A stretch of DNA of 64,000 nt from Diplodia intermedia (lineage: Eukaryota > Ascomycota > Dothideomycetes > Botryosphaeriales > Botryosphaeriaceae): assembly GCA_021495925.1 (NCBI GenBank), contig JAKEKT010000037.1, positions 124,001 through 188,000 on the forward strand, in the 5' to 3' direction. Shown piece after piece: positions 10,723-21,949 of this stretch. A program made the translations under genes and the position numbers. Within the stretch, counting starts at the first letter, position 1. Every line of letters starts with the position of its first letter. The notes below the pieces were generated by a model. It did not search any database. It saw only the letters and a list, made by a program, of their open reading frames with translations, and was not told where the DNA came from.

Positions 10723-11608
10723 GAGGTGCAGTGCTGTTTTGCGCGCGTCGGGGAGTGGGGAGAGGGTTGGGAGACTCTGGGCGAGGTTGGTGGTGGGTTG
10801 CGGGTCGGAAAAGCCGAGAGGTGGCGGGTCGAGCCGGGTCGGGCAGGCGCAGGGTCGTGGCGGCGGCCGGCGTGCGCCCGAGACACTAGACATGATTTCG
10901 CAGCCCCTCAGCCCTCAGCACTCGGCAGCTGCACGCGACCGACCGACGACGACCGCAGTGGCATCCATCTGAACATCGAACAGTGATACATTGGAGAATC
11001 CTAAAGCGTCGCTTGGGTATTGTTTCTAAGCTGCGCCCGCCCCGCTTCTCTCCGCGCGCGCCGTTGCCGCGGCCCGCTGCTCGCCCGCGGCGTCCCGGCG
11101 ACCCGACTCCCAGCCGCTGCATTTCCTTTTTTTGTCCATGAAAGAAATACCCCGAACCCTTTTCATTTCGCCCGCATGCCGCGTGCCGTCGTCTGTTCAT
11201 CACATGTCGTCGCCAAACCATGCCACTCACTCGTAACCGCGTGCAGCTAGACCGTCTACGTCGTACTACTGTCGACCGCCGGGCGGCCTGCCCGGCGGAC
11301 GAAGAGGAGGAAAAAAGATGCGGCAGAAGGGAAGAGCCGGAAGCAAGAAGGAAAAAGACACCGCCGCGGAACCAAAGCGAATATGGGTACAAGATTAAGG
11401 TCGTGCCCGAAGCACGTAAATGGGGGGTGGGAAACGCGGGAATGAACAGAGGACAAGAATGCAGAAGACCAACGTGGAACACGACCGTCAGGATACCCGA
11501 AATGTTAGGTGCGCCGCCCGCTCTCAAAAATGGAGCCGGCGCAGACGAGCAAGGAAACAAGATGCCGTGGCCCGGAAAGGAAACGCTGCTTTTCGCGCCT
11601 TCTTCCTG
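10723..11608. other. Intergenic region, probably the 3' flank of the C2H2 gene
   Basis: No convincing gene is present. The sequence is mixed GC-rich with purine-rich patches around 11300-11450 and lies between the tRNA and the stop codon of the minus-strand zinc finger gene. Confidence 0.5.
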
Positions 11609-13159
11609 TCAATCCCTCGACTTGAGCTTCGACTTCGGGTTCTGCAGCTTCTCGATCATCTTCCGGGCCTCCTCCTCGGGCTCGGACTGATGCAGGTATC
11701 TGCAGAGGTCCTCGAATGAAACGGGGGCGTTGCGCGCCTTCTTGCCGAGCAGCGCCTCCTTGAGGTGTGTCTCGTAGTGCGCCTTGCGGTTGTCGTTGCG
11801 GCTGAAGCGACGGCCGCAGTGCGGCACCACGCAGGGAAACGGCCGCTCTTTGCTGTGCGTGTTCTCGTGGCGCTTGAGATGCTCTGGCCGCGCAAACGTC
11901 TTGACACACCCTTCGAACCGGCACCTTTGCTTCTTGGTCTCGCCCGACGCCGAGCAGTACCGGCCCGACTTGGGGTCGACCTGGATGTTGGACTGGTACT
12001 TGACCTCGACGTGGCATCCGTTGTGATGTGTGTCAAACGACTCCAGCATGTTGCCCGTGCGCATCTTCCTCTTGGTGATGCCGCTCGCTCGCACCTTGGA
12101 ATCCCGACGGCTGCCCTTCCGCACCGGCGTCATGTACTGCTTGGCGTCTCTGCGGTAGTCCGAGTCGCCCTCTTGCTTGATGAGGGGCTCCTCGGCTTGC
12201 TCGTATCTGGACAAGGGGCTGGTATCGGAGCTGTATCCCTCCTCGTACGAGCCGCCGAAGCCGTCGTCGAGGCTGTCGGAACGCATCTCGTTGTACTTGT
12301 CTTCCGCGTCCACAATCGTGTCTTCTGGCTGGACCCCGGGTGTGTCGGTGGGGAAGATGGGAAGATCGTAGGCTGCCTCGGGTTGAATCGGCCACTCGAA
12401 ATTTGGGTTGAAGCCTGCGGCCACGGGCGACGGCTCGTACGCCTGTGCCGGCATATTTGACATGGCATAGCTTGACGTGGGGGCAGCCTGTTGCGTGTTC
12501 CAAAGCGATCCGCTGTAAATCTCGGCAGGGGGGTCTAATTGCCGCGGTCCGTGGGGAGCCATCTGGGATTCGCAGAAAGAGGGGAAATCGCGGGATCCAG
12601 GCAAGACCATGCCGTCACCTTCGGATGCGGATACTCTGAGGGCGGGGTTCATTTGGTGCGGTGGGACCATGACCCAGCTGCCAGGCCGGCTCTGATGCTC
12701 GGGCTCGAAGGCTCTGGGCTTGGGAGGGAAAGCTATGGGGTTAGGCCAGGCCTCGGAATGGAAGTCGTCGAGCTCATGGCGATGGGCGTCTTGGGCTGTC
12801 GAGTGGTCAAAGGAAGCTCCGCCGTTCTGCTGGATGATCATCCAGTCCTCGAGGCCTTCCCGGGAAGAGTGGGGAGTGGGAGGCATCTGGGTGGTGTAGT
12901 AGGAAGAGTTGTTGCTCGAGAAGCTGTGGGCACACGAAGCGGCCGACTGCATTGACGCAACGGAGTCGCGGCGGTCGTAGGCCGTGGAGGAGGGCGTCAG
13001 GTAACCCGTGCTCGGGTAGGCGGAGTGTGGCGGCTGGCCCATGTCCATTCCTTCTATCTTGAGGGCGTGGACCGACGGTTTCCTTGGCACAGCGCTGCTG
13101 GTGCGGGCTCGGAAGGCTGAGCCTGATATGCCGTCAGCCTTGCTCGTGGGGATCAACAT
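11609..13159 (-). CDS. C2H2 zinc finger transcription factor, BrlA-like
   Basis: One exon, 516 residues, starting at the ATG at 13159. Two tandem C2H2 fingers lie near the C-terminus, at about residues 413-435 (CRFEGCVKTFARPEHLKRH) and 443-466 (CVVPHCGRRFSRNDNRKAH). The EHLKRH helix in finger one and the RNDN helix in finger two resemble the paired fingers of Aspergillus BrlA, the conidiation regulator. The rest is low-complexity Ser/Pro/Gln-rich sequence typical of fungal regulators, followed by a basic linker before the fingers and a short charged C-terminal helix. Orthology to BrlA cannot be shown from the fingers alone; it could be another C2H2 regulator of the same fold class. It likely acts in the nucleus, binding DNA through both fingers. 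Confidence 0.87.
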   Translation of the reverse strand: MLIPTSKADGISGSAFRARTSSAVPRKPSVHALKIEGMDMGQPPHSAYPSTGYLTPSSTAYDRRDSVASMQSAASCAHSFSSNNSSYYTTQMPPTPHSSREGLEDWMIIQQNGGASFDHSTAQDAHRHELDDFHSEAWPNPIAFPPKPRAFEPEHQSRPGSWVMVPPHQMNPALRVSASEGDGMVLPGSRDFPSFCESQMAPHGPRQLDPPAEIYSGSLWNTQQAAPTSSYAMSNMPAQAYEPSPVAAGFNPNFEWPIQPEAAYDLPIFPTDTPGVQPEDTIVDAEDKYNEMRSDSLDDGFGGSYEEGYSSDTSPLSRYEQAEEPLIKQEGDSDYRRDAKQYMTPVRKGSRRDSKVRASGITKRKMRTGNMLESFDTHHNGCHVEVKYQSNIQVDPKSGRYCSASGETKKQRCRFEGCVKTFARPEHLKRHENTHSKERPFPCVVPHCGRRFSRNDNRKAHYETHLKEALLGKKARNAPVSFEDLCRYLHQSEPEEEARKMIEKLQNPKSKLKSRD

Positions 13160-13900
13160 GGCCACGACTGACGAGCAATGAGGGGCAGCGTCGACAGGAA
13201 TGACGGCTAGCCCGTTGGGTGACAGCTAAGGAACGTATGGGGCGAGGATAATTATGATGATATAGGGGAGGAAGTGAGAGACGCGCAAGGGCCGTGGAGC
13301 GGGAAGGCCAGCCAGGGGCTGCTGGCGGCTTTTGAAGACAGAGGGCGTTCGGCAGCCGGGGCGGCGGCGCCGTTGGCCAGACGTTGAAGTCATAAAGCCT
13401 ACTCACCAGGGTGGTACATGGTGGGCGCGAGTGTGTACGCGACGTGCACAGGGCGTTGGAATGGTGGCCAAACCGTCGCGACCTAATCTGATAATCGTCA
13501 ACCGGGCCTGTGACAGGGCCTGGCGTAATGGAGGGTGGCGCAAGATGAAGGCTGGAGAGCAGTCCCAACGAGGGCCGCGGATTGCACGCCGGGCTGCAAG
13601 GGGGGCCAGGAACAGGTCGAAGAGCAGTGGAAGCCTCGTCGAAGGCGCTGGACGAGTCAAGAGGTATCTGTCGCCTCTTTGGGCGAGCGCGGAGTCTTAT
13701 GAGAGGCTAGTCTTCAGGCACTTACAACCTTGCAGGATCGTCAGCTGGGCACGCCCGCGAATCCGGACGAAGAATTGGACGGGGCCTGTCACTGCAACCT
13801 CACTCGAGCGCCGCTTTTATGGAATGAGACCTTGGCCTAGCACCATCTGTGCGCCACCAGGCCTCGCTCATGCCAGCAACGGCGCAGTGGTTCCAACTGT
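13160..13900. other. Upstream flank of the C2H2 gene
   Basis: This is the 5' flank of the minus-strand zinc finger gene. Open frames on either strand have no domain character. No promoter element can be assigned with confidence. Confidence 0.4.
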
Positions 13901-16350
13901 GTCGTGTGGTGCTGGAAATGGGCCGGCTGCCCGGCGGGATAAGGTTAAGGGACAGCGTGCAGCTGAGGAGGGTACGCTTGGGCTAGGGCCGGGAGGACCG
14001 CGGTCGCCGTCGCCCTGCCAGGATGGTGGTGGAGGGCCGCCGCGCGCATATGCAGCCATCGGGTTATTACTCGCAGCAGCGCGCCCGCCAACGCTCTGCA
14101 CCCCACACCGGACCAGGCCATTCCTCTCCGGGCCCAGCGTCGCGCAAGGCAGCCCGGCCATTGCGGCAGCAGGCACGCAGATCCGCGCCTGGAATGGCAG
14201 CCTCGACTCCAAACGGCGCCAAGGCCTGCGCTGCTGCTGTGCGCCGCCGCAGAGCCCTCTGCGATGCAAAGAGTTCGGCACAGCCAATGGCCGCGCAGCA
14301 GCCAGGCTTGCCCGAAGCGGCGGCCCGGAGAGCGCTTGACATGGCCAGACGGCCAGCCGGCGAGAGGCAGGCGGACGACGGCCGCGGCGCGAGGCAGCAA
14401 CCGCGGGCGCCGGCTGCCCGATGCGGCGCCCGCAGGCCCCAGAGGCCCCCGAGGCCCGGAGCCCTTGGCCGTGGGCGGAGAGAAAGAGAGAGGGCGGCCG
14501 GATTGGGAAGGCTCTGGACAGGCGGATCGCTGAGGTTGCACGGCAGCGCTTTGAAATTGCACTGGCCACCGCGGCAAGCGACGCGAACCACTGGCGCCCC
14601 GTCGGCAGCTTCGGCAGTCGCGGTGTTTTGGATGTTTCGCGCTGGGGGCGCACAGCCGGCAAGAATGCATGATCTGACGCTGTCTGCGCGAGACACGCGG
14701 CGGCGGCGGGCAGGGTAGCAATCCGGATGCTCTGCGGTCGCTGCTGGGACGCGGCGCGGGCGGCGGGCTGCGGGCTGGCGTCTGGCTGCTGGCTGCCGGC
14801 GCGGTTGCGAGGCGGCCATGGCGATGGCCATCTGCTGCTGCTCCGGCCCCTGCATGCGGCGCCAGCTAGCCCGGGTTGCCGACGGGTATCCGCAGCTGTC
14901 AACGCTCCTCCGCACTTCGCCGAAAGCTAAAACATACGCGCTCTGCGCCATCAGCGGCGGCGCTGTGGCTGACCCGCGCTGCAATGCGTCCCGCGTCCCG
15001 CACCTCGCTCGAGTCCGCGGCCGCCCTCGCGCCGCCCACGGCGCCTGGCCGCCGGCCATGGCCTGTGCCACCGACGCGCTCGTTGCGGCTGGCACTGCGG
15101 CAGGCCCTGCCAAGGCGCGTCTGGACGTGCCCCGTGTCGGCTGATCGACTGAGCGCTGTGGGGGCCCTGAGTCGATCCTGCTGCAGGTCACCCTCCGCCG
15201 CGCCGCCCACGATGAAACGCTCTCGCAGTCACACCCAGCTTGATAAGGCCTGGGCTGGGTCCCACTGCCCCAATGCCCCGGGACGCACCAGCGACTCTGG
15301 CGACGCCGTGAGCAGCGTCTGACGCTCGCCAGCAGGTCAGCTCAACCGCCGTTCATGCGTTGCGTCCCGCAATCGCACCAATCGCACCTCCACGCCCACG
15401 GCCTTGCCTGATCGGGCGGGCCGTCTGCCGTCACGGTAGCGTCAGCGGCCCAATGGCGACGGCGCTCCTCGCTCCCCCAGAGCAGCATCTCGACGCCCTC
15501 TGTTGCACCGCATTAGACGCGATTTCGCGCCCAGTTCGCGGGCGTGCCCACGGATCCAGCGCTCATGCGGCCGTTGCTCAGATCGCGGCCGCATCGGGCA
15601 TGGCATTCCAGCATCAGGTCCCTCCGCTTGCTCAAACAGGCCGGCCTCCCGTTCGGGACGTTGGGGCTTTTCTCTGCTCAACACACATGATGCAGAAGCC
15701 TGCGTCAGTTCGGCTGATCGCCCGAGCTGGCCACAGCGCCGTGTCTTGCAGGCCGCACCGCAGCCGCCTTTCCTGGCACCGCAAAGCTTCGCCACTGTGC
15801 CTGCCCGCAAGGGGCTGCCCGAGCTGCCCGCTGCCATCTGGCCGCCGGCCCATGACCGGCGTATCGAATGCCACTGCGAAATCTCTGACTGCTCACATTC
15901 AACACCAGCAGTCCGTGCCGCGTTTGCTGCTGGCTGCATCGGCTCTGCTGGCCGGTGCAGCCCGGGCAAGGTTGGCCTGCGGCACTAGGACGCCAGATGC
16001 GCCGCAGCCCGCTGCGAGATGGAGCTTGCTTGCATCGGGCAGCGGGTAAGCGCGTCTAGATGCGCCAGCCCGTCTCTGGCCGCTCCCTGGCCCCGGCGCT
16101 GCCTCAGGCCGGGTATCTGCAGACGCCGAGATATCAGTTCCCAGATCACATCCCTCCAGCCTGCCGCTTCCCGCCTGCCGCCTCTCGCCCATCCTGGTCT
16201 TGCAACTCACCGCTCCTGCTGCTGCTCGCCGACCCATCGTATTTTGATGTGGGTGTGGATCCGCAAACGTCTGTCCCGGTGTGCCCACGCTCGCCGTCAC
16301 GCCGTCGCATCCCCTCTCTCTGCGGACCACCAACGGCGCAATCTCCGCTG
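13901..16350. other. GC-rich block without a supportable gene
   Basis: About 2.4 kb of very GC-rich sequence in which several frames on both strands stay open for 200-370 codons at once (for example 14067-15191 minus and 13332-14339 plus). The predicted products are Ala/Arg/Pro/Gln mixtures without domains, which is what stop-poor GC-rich DNA gives by chance. Words such as GCTGCTGG and CGGCCGC recur, but I see no ordered tandem repeat. Confidence 0.5.
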
Positions 16351-18400
16351 ATGATGACGATTGCTTGACCGCCATCGGCTCGTCGTCTTGGTTCTTGATC
16401 GCCTAGGGTCATCGCAGCGCCGACGATGGAGGGCGGTTTGTACGGAACACCGCGTCGACGTTCACCATCACCGCAAACAGCCTCCCCCACCGGTGGTACG
16501 CGCATGTCGACGCCAACCCGGTCGTATCCGGAGCCGTCGCAAGGCCATTGTCGAACCGGGCCCGTTGTCCGTTGTTGAAAGTCCAAAGATAACTCATCGT
16601 GGGGCTGGTAAAGGAGTCTGCTCTGCACGAAATAGGAGCCACTAGGGGCACAAGCCACCAGCTCAGCTCCGTTGACTCGTCAGGATGATGTTTCCTCCGT
16701 CAAGGTGCCTGGGAACGGCCCTCGATTCTTCCGTATGGTACAGTACGACCATCGCTACCGCGACAGTTGACCTTGGGGGCTATTCTAGGGTATGAATCAG
16801 TCGCCCATTCAAGGCGCGAGCGTGCCGAGAAACCCGGGTAGTGTCCGGTAGAGCATTCGCGGAACATTCCCCATCCCTGTCGCGATCCGTTGAGCTACTG
16901 GATCGCGTGCTAATCTCTGTGGTGGCCGATCTTCTCTGCATCCCTGGCGGTATCTTCCAGCATGGGCAAATCTAGGCGGAGCGGACCCTCGACGCCGGAC
17001 GAATGCGAACGAGAGCCACTGTGCCATAGCTCCACCGTTTGCCCGAGCGCTGTGGCGGACTCTACTTTGTCTTCCCGCCGCCATTCAACCCCACAATCAC
17101 TATCCCATCCCGTCCAAGTGAACCGCAACTCAGCCGTCTTAGGCGCACGAAACGAGGAAGAAGCCCGACACTACCATGATACCTCCGTTGGAACCGCAAA
17201 ATGCCAAGATGGCCTTTCTGTGGAAGCGGGCCGCTGCCTTGGGCCCTCGATTGCGTGGGCTGTGATTCGGAGCGACCGATTCTTTGTCCCGCGCGAGGCG
17301 AGATGGCCCGACGCTTGTGGCTGACAACGTGGGCTCCTTCGCCCGCGATCGACGTCGACAAAGCCGGCGCCAAAGCGATAAGGCGAGGACAAAGAGTGGA
17401 CAAGGTCAAGCACGCCAAAGGATGAAGGATCACCCACATGGCCGCGCGTGGGGCGGACAGAAAGCTGTTCTCCACGTCATGCCAAGCGGGGTTGACGATG
17501 ATGATTTGAATTTCCCAGCAGAAGGATCGGACGAGGTAGGGGTGTGACGGAGCACCGAGGCTTGCTCGTGAAATGGCGTCGTGGGTTAATAACGCGCAGA
17601 TCCCACCGATGCTCCGGACTTCACTACGGAACAGACGAAGCTGATTGCATGCCCGTGGTATTGGGACCTCTTTGTCTCCCGTGGCATTGATCTGGGGGTT
17701 GATACAGAGCCGGCGACTTCTTGGCCTTGCGTGGTTTTGTGTTTGTCGGCTTTGGCTCGTGAAGTGGCATGACGCGGTGGAGTGGATGCACGTGAAATGC
17801 GAGATCGCAAGGCTCCGCTCTTGGCCACCGCCCTCGCTCCCGCTCATGGCCGTGTTCGCATGTGGCTGCGCGCATTCTGTCCTTCCTCTTTCCCACCACC
17901 CCCACGTGCCCCCTTCCCGCCCCCGTTGACAGGTTGTTCCCCTGAAGATCAAGGCCACGTTCCTCTCGCAATGCTGTAGGACGTTTCTTTCCAGGAGTCA
18001 AGGAGTAGAGCATTCCTTTCGAACGGGACGTGTCTCCACGTTGACTTGCGAGAATCTGGGCTAGGCGATTCAACGAAGCCTCTAACGGAAAGGCTGCGCG
18101 ATATAGTTGCTTCCGCCTTTAGCCCCTCGTCTGATAGGCTGGAGGAGTAGGTTGGAAACGTTTGTCAGCACTTAGGTAGCTTCCGTCCGCGTCGAATGCT
18201 ATTGTTCTCATGACGCGGCTACCTCTCTGCCAGAGACACTACACACTACTTTTGCGGATGTATAACGCGAGACGAGCCCAGCCATGTATCTTTTCGCTTT
18301 CCAACGAAAAGCCTCGGGTATATATGGACGGCAAAACCCTGCCCCCCAAGCCGCCTCTTTCATCACATTTTCCTCATAATGTCACTCGCCATCAGAGATT
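16351..18400. other. Intergenic region, no gene seen
   Basis: Mixed-composition DNA. The longest frames (16146-16658 minus and 17062-17958 minus) have no recognisable domain, no adjacent splice partners and biased low-complexity content. Confidence 0.45.
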
Positions 18401-19975
18401 TTCAGTAAGCCGCCCACGCGTCGGCCAGCCTTACACTAACGTCGCGAATGGGGGTTTCCCGACGTGCGTCAAACCAACGCACGTTACTGGAACCCGTCAG
18501 TCGTAGGGATCGAGTTCCAGAGACAAAGAGCCAAGGAAGCAACGACTGCTTTGTCGCAGAGCCCAGTGTGGACGTAGAACGCCTTTGGCGACGTAAAACG
18601 CCTTTTGCGTTCGTTGCCGGATCAACGCGGGTCACGGTTAGCTTTGCGCGCGTCTCTCGGCTTGCGCAAGAGGCCGCATCCGTCGTGCCGTCGTCCACTG
18701 GTCGGCAGAAAACATCGGCCGCTTCCCAGCGCGCTTCCGCATCACTGATTGAGAGCGATCCGTGGGCCGGGTGTCCATCGGCGGGAGTATGTGTTTTCTC
18801 TTCATACGACGTTTGACGTGGTTTCTTGTACTTGAAATAGAGTGTCAGCCTACTGCTCACTTGAGGTAAAAGGGTCTCGCAGGGGACCAGAAGTACCAGG
18901 ACCCCGTCGTCCAATCGGACGCGGAGAATATTCGAGAAACAGAAAATTCAGGGGTCATCTTCCTGAAGCCAGGCGTTTTTTCCTACGCCACAGTGCCGGC
19001 TTCGAGGTGGTTGGGGAGGTTTGGTAGGAAGTGAAGTCTGGGCAACGGGATGCCATTGTGGGTAAGTTGAGCCCGGCGCACGGTATGCATGCATGCATCT
19101 CGAAGCTTCTTTGACTAGTTTGCTTCTCCTGTTAGGTATCGGCACGCATGGTGAAGCGCCTCTGCGTTGTTGTTCTTTTTCTTTGGAATCTATAGATCCT
19201 TCCGCCCTTCGGTCAAGATCCACCAGCACATCACATTCCAGACGAAAACTCTTCTCTTGCTGTCCAAAAGCCTTCCCAAAACCAAAGGATTTCATTCATT
19301 GCATAAGATAAGCCTCATCTCGCACCGGATATGTTCACACGAGAGTATCGAATGTGGGGACGGATTTACCGAACTCGGAGGACCCTGTGAGCGCGCATTC
19401 ATTCCGTCCAAGCATACCTGAACAACACATCTAGGACAGCAATTATACTACTTGTAGGAATGAGAGAATATGCTTTTGAGTGCGATCCTTCGGCTTGCCC
19501 CGACACTGTATTTCGCATGATACACGAGAGCATTTGCATCACTTCAGTGAACGCTTGCTATATGGCCTGTGTGTATTGCGCCTCCGGAACTAGCGTCAGC
19601 GTTGCTCGCTAATACTACACCAAGTAACTTTCAAGCGAGCCGCAGCAGAATTTTTTTTCTTTTCCCAAGGAGTATTTTCCCCCGCGTTGCTTAAAGCCGG
19701 CGAGCTGCACTTCGAGGACAAAGTTCCGGGTGGCTGTTTGCGCAGAGCTCAGCGACCAGCCACGACATTTCAGTAAATTCACGTAGCGCTGCTACATCAA
19801 CGGTATAGTCTTTTGTTTCCTTTTCAGTGCAACGTGGCCCTCGACTGCATGGGCCATGTATAAGGGACTGCGTTTCCCCCCAGTCTTCGTCGTCGCGTTA
19901 GTGTCCTTGCTTGCAGCGTGCTCACGCTGAACGAAACAATTATTCCTATAAAAATTCCACCTCCCACAACCAAAC
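18401..19975. other. Intergenic region, no gene seen
   Basis: Only short frames without homology signals. A brief TGCA-rich alternation occurs at 19084-19096. A TATA-like CTATAAAAAT lies at 19947-19956, just before the small candidate gene at 19976. Confidence 0.45.
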
Positions 19976-20323
19976 ATGCACATTGTCATCGCGTCTGTTC
20001 TTCTCCTTCTCCCCCACGTAGCAAATGTCTTGGGAAGCCGCGGCATACCCCCACGTTTTCAGTTCCACGCCCCCCACGCTTGTGAACTCTCCGCTGATGC
20101 ATGTTGCGTACTTTGCTCGAACCAATCTCTGCCGGTTCACGTGAACGTGGTGGTACCTCCCGAGGCAGTGTTGCTGCTCCCGTGGATGGCCTGTAACCTC
20201 TTCTCCATCACAGTTTCAGTTCGGGTATGTGGTTCGCAGGCGATCGCGGCGGGTTGCGGTTCGAGGCGCAAAGGTCGAGTACTCCCACGGTGGGTTTCGG
20301 GCTCCAAGTCAAGACATGGTTAA
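19976..20323 (+). CDS. Doubtful small secreted protein
   Basis: An ATG-started frame of 115 residues with a credible signal peptide (MHIVIASVLLLLPHVANVLG). A cysteine-bearing segment (CELSADACCVLC) follows, then a second hydrophobic stretch, with six to seven cysteines overall. CTATAAAAAT lies about 20 bases upstream, too close to the ATG for a normal 5' leader. An intron could change the C-terminal part, since the last 30 residues look like random basic sequence. It does not match the hydrophobin cysteine spacing. It could be an orphan small secreted protein or a chance frame in a gene-poor tract. Confidence 0.22.
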   Translation: MHIVIASVLLLLPHVANVLGSRGIPPRFQFHAPHACELSADACCVLCSNQSLPVHVNVVVPPEAVLLLPWMACNLFSITVSVRVCGSQAIAAGCGSRRKGRVLPRWVSGSKSRHG

Positions 20324-21900
20324 CTGTGCTCACACTGTGGTTGTAGGTCGGAGACGTCCCCGGGCCTCTGCTGGGGAAAAGGTTGGTGTTCTTGGAAGTC
20401 AGCACGGTCGTCGCAAACAGAAGTCCTTGTCAAATGAGAAACGAGCACGCGTAGCAAGGCTTGGTATTGGAAAACACTAGTCGCTTTGAGGCTCTTCAGC
20501 GTGTCATTGCGGAAAGACATTCGGCCAAGTGCCGCCACGGTAAGTAAAGCTCCGTGTCGGCCCACCGGCGACCGGATCGACTCAGAAAGACGACTTGAAG
20601 AGACAACCACTGGTGAGCACCACCCATTACCAACGCTCCAGTAGAAGATTATATGGGACACGTGATTCCACAGGTTTACCGGTAGTAAACTATTGTCGAG
20701 CACCATGGTTAACGACAAGCGGGTCGAAGTCCATAAATCGGCATTTTGTTTTGTTATGCTTCGAAGAACGGCTTCCATATTTGGACCCCGACCAGTGAAA
20801 AGATCGGACGGAAGGGTGTAATATTATTTAGTGCCGTTGGACTACCGGTGGAGCAAACCCGTTGCGTATGATTCGTCGAATTATGTGTCATATGATTTGC
20901 TACGGTACCGTTACGTGGAATTTCATCACGAATGAAAATCGACCCGGGCCAACAAGAAGGTTTCTCGCATGTATATATACCCGTCCAGCTCGCTGAGGAA
21001 ACTACAATACCAATGGAAGCATTCGTCTTGTCATTGGTGCCTGACATTCATGGCGTCGAAAGCCGACTAGTTTCATACTGTGACTTGTGTAGGCATCTAT
21101 CAATGTCTCTGCTGCCTCGTGGCGCTTTTCCCTGCCAAGGGCGGTTTTGTTTGCTTCCGGTCCCGTTGGAGAGCTGTCTCTCAGAATAGCTTCCAATATA
21201 TTTTGCATCCCCAACGCTGTTTCTGTCTGTTGTCCCAGACTTTCTTACCTGTCATTCCATACGTTGCACGCTGTTAAATCTCTGCAGATTCCACGCCTAC
21301 AGGTTCACGGTCTCCATAAAAAGAACCCCGTCTTCAAGTTCCCGGTAAGCCCTACAGCACTCAAAAGATGATGTGCGGTAGCCATGAACTATATTGGGCA
21401 TAGACAGATTTGAAAAGCAAAGATCACGGAATAGAGCACTCTTAGAATGGATGGATTCGCAGAGACGGCCTTGCAGGCCTGGCCTTCCCGTCCTCGGTCA
21501 GTATTCTTTTCTTTCCATCAACACCCACCCTGCTTTCCATTTGACTCATCTCGACAGAGTCTTCGATGCCTACCTGCATCGTTGCTGCAGCCCTGCGGTT
21601 AGCCACGACGTCTCTTTTAAGTTCGTGATACCGTAACTGGCGTGGGTCTGACAGTGACCATGTTGCACCTCACTCAGCGCCAACCACCAACGCCGCCGGC
21701 CGGTCAAGCAGAAAGAAGACAAGCGAGATAGGGTAATGAAATTGGAGGGCCACCACTCTACCAAAGAAATCGCCGATCCTTCGCGGGCTCCAAAGCATCC
21801 TTCGACCCCTGATCCCCGCTACTGCACTGCGCTGCACTGCACCGGACCACACTGCTGCACGCATGCCGCCTGCATATCCCGCATCAGCAGCAAAGCAAAC
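20324..21900. other. Intergenic region, no gene seen
   Basis: Less GC-rich than the surrounding tracts. No frame longer than about 150 codons and no domain is visible. Confidence 0.45.
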
Positions 21901-21925
21901 CACACCACACCAAACGTACAGCAGG

Positions 21926-21949
21926 CCGACCGACCGACCGACCGACCGA
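21926..21949. repeat. Tetranucleotide repeat (CCGA)6
   Basis: Six uninterrupted CCGA units are read directly from the sequence. Confidence 0.9.

Noticed and set aside
14067..15191. 374-codon minus-strand frame in the GC-rich block
   Set aside because: Several other frames are open over the same DNA; composition is Ala/Arg/Gln-rich with no domain.
16860..16920. tRNA A-box-like words (GTAGCTCAACGG on the minus strand)
   Set aside because: No matching B box or stems at the right distance.
17062..17958. 298-codon minus-strand frame
   Set aside because: No domain, no conserved pattern, no splice partners; likely chance.
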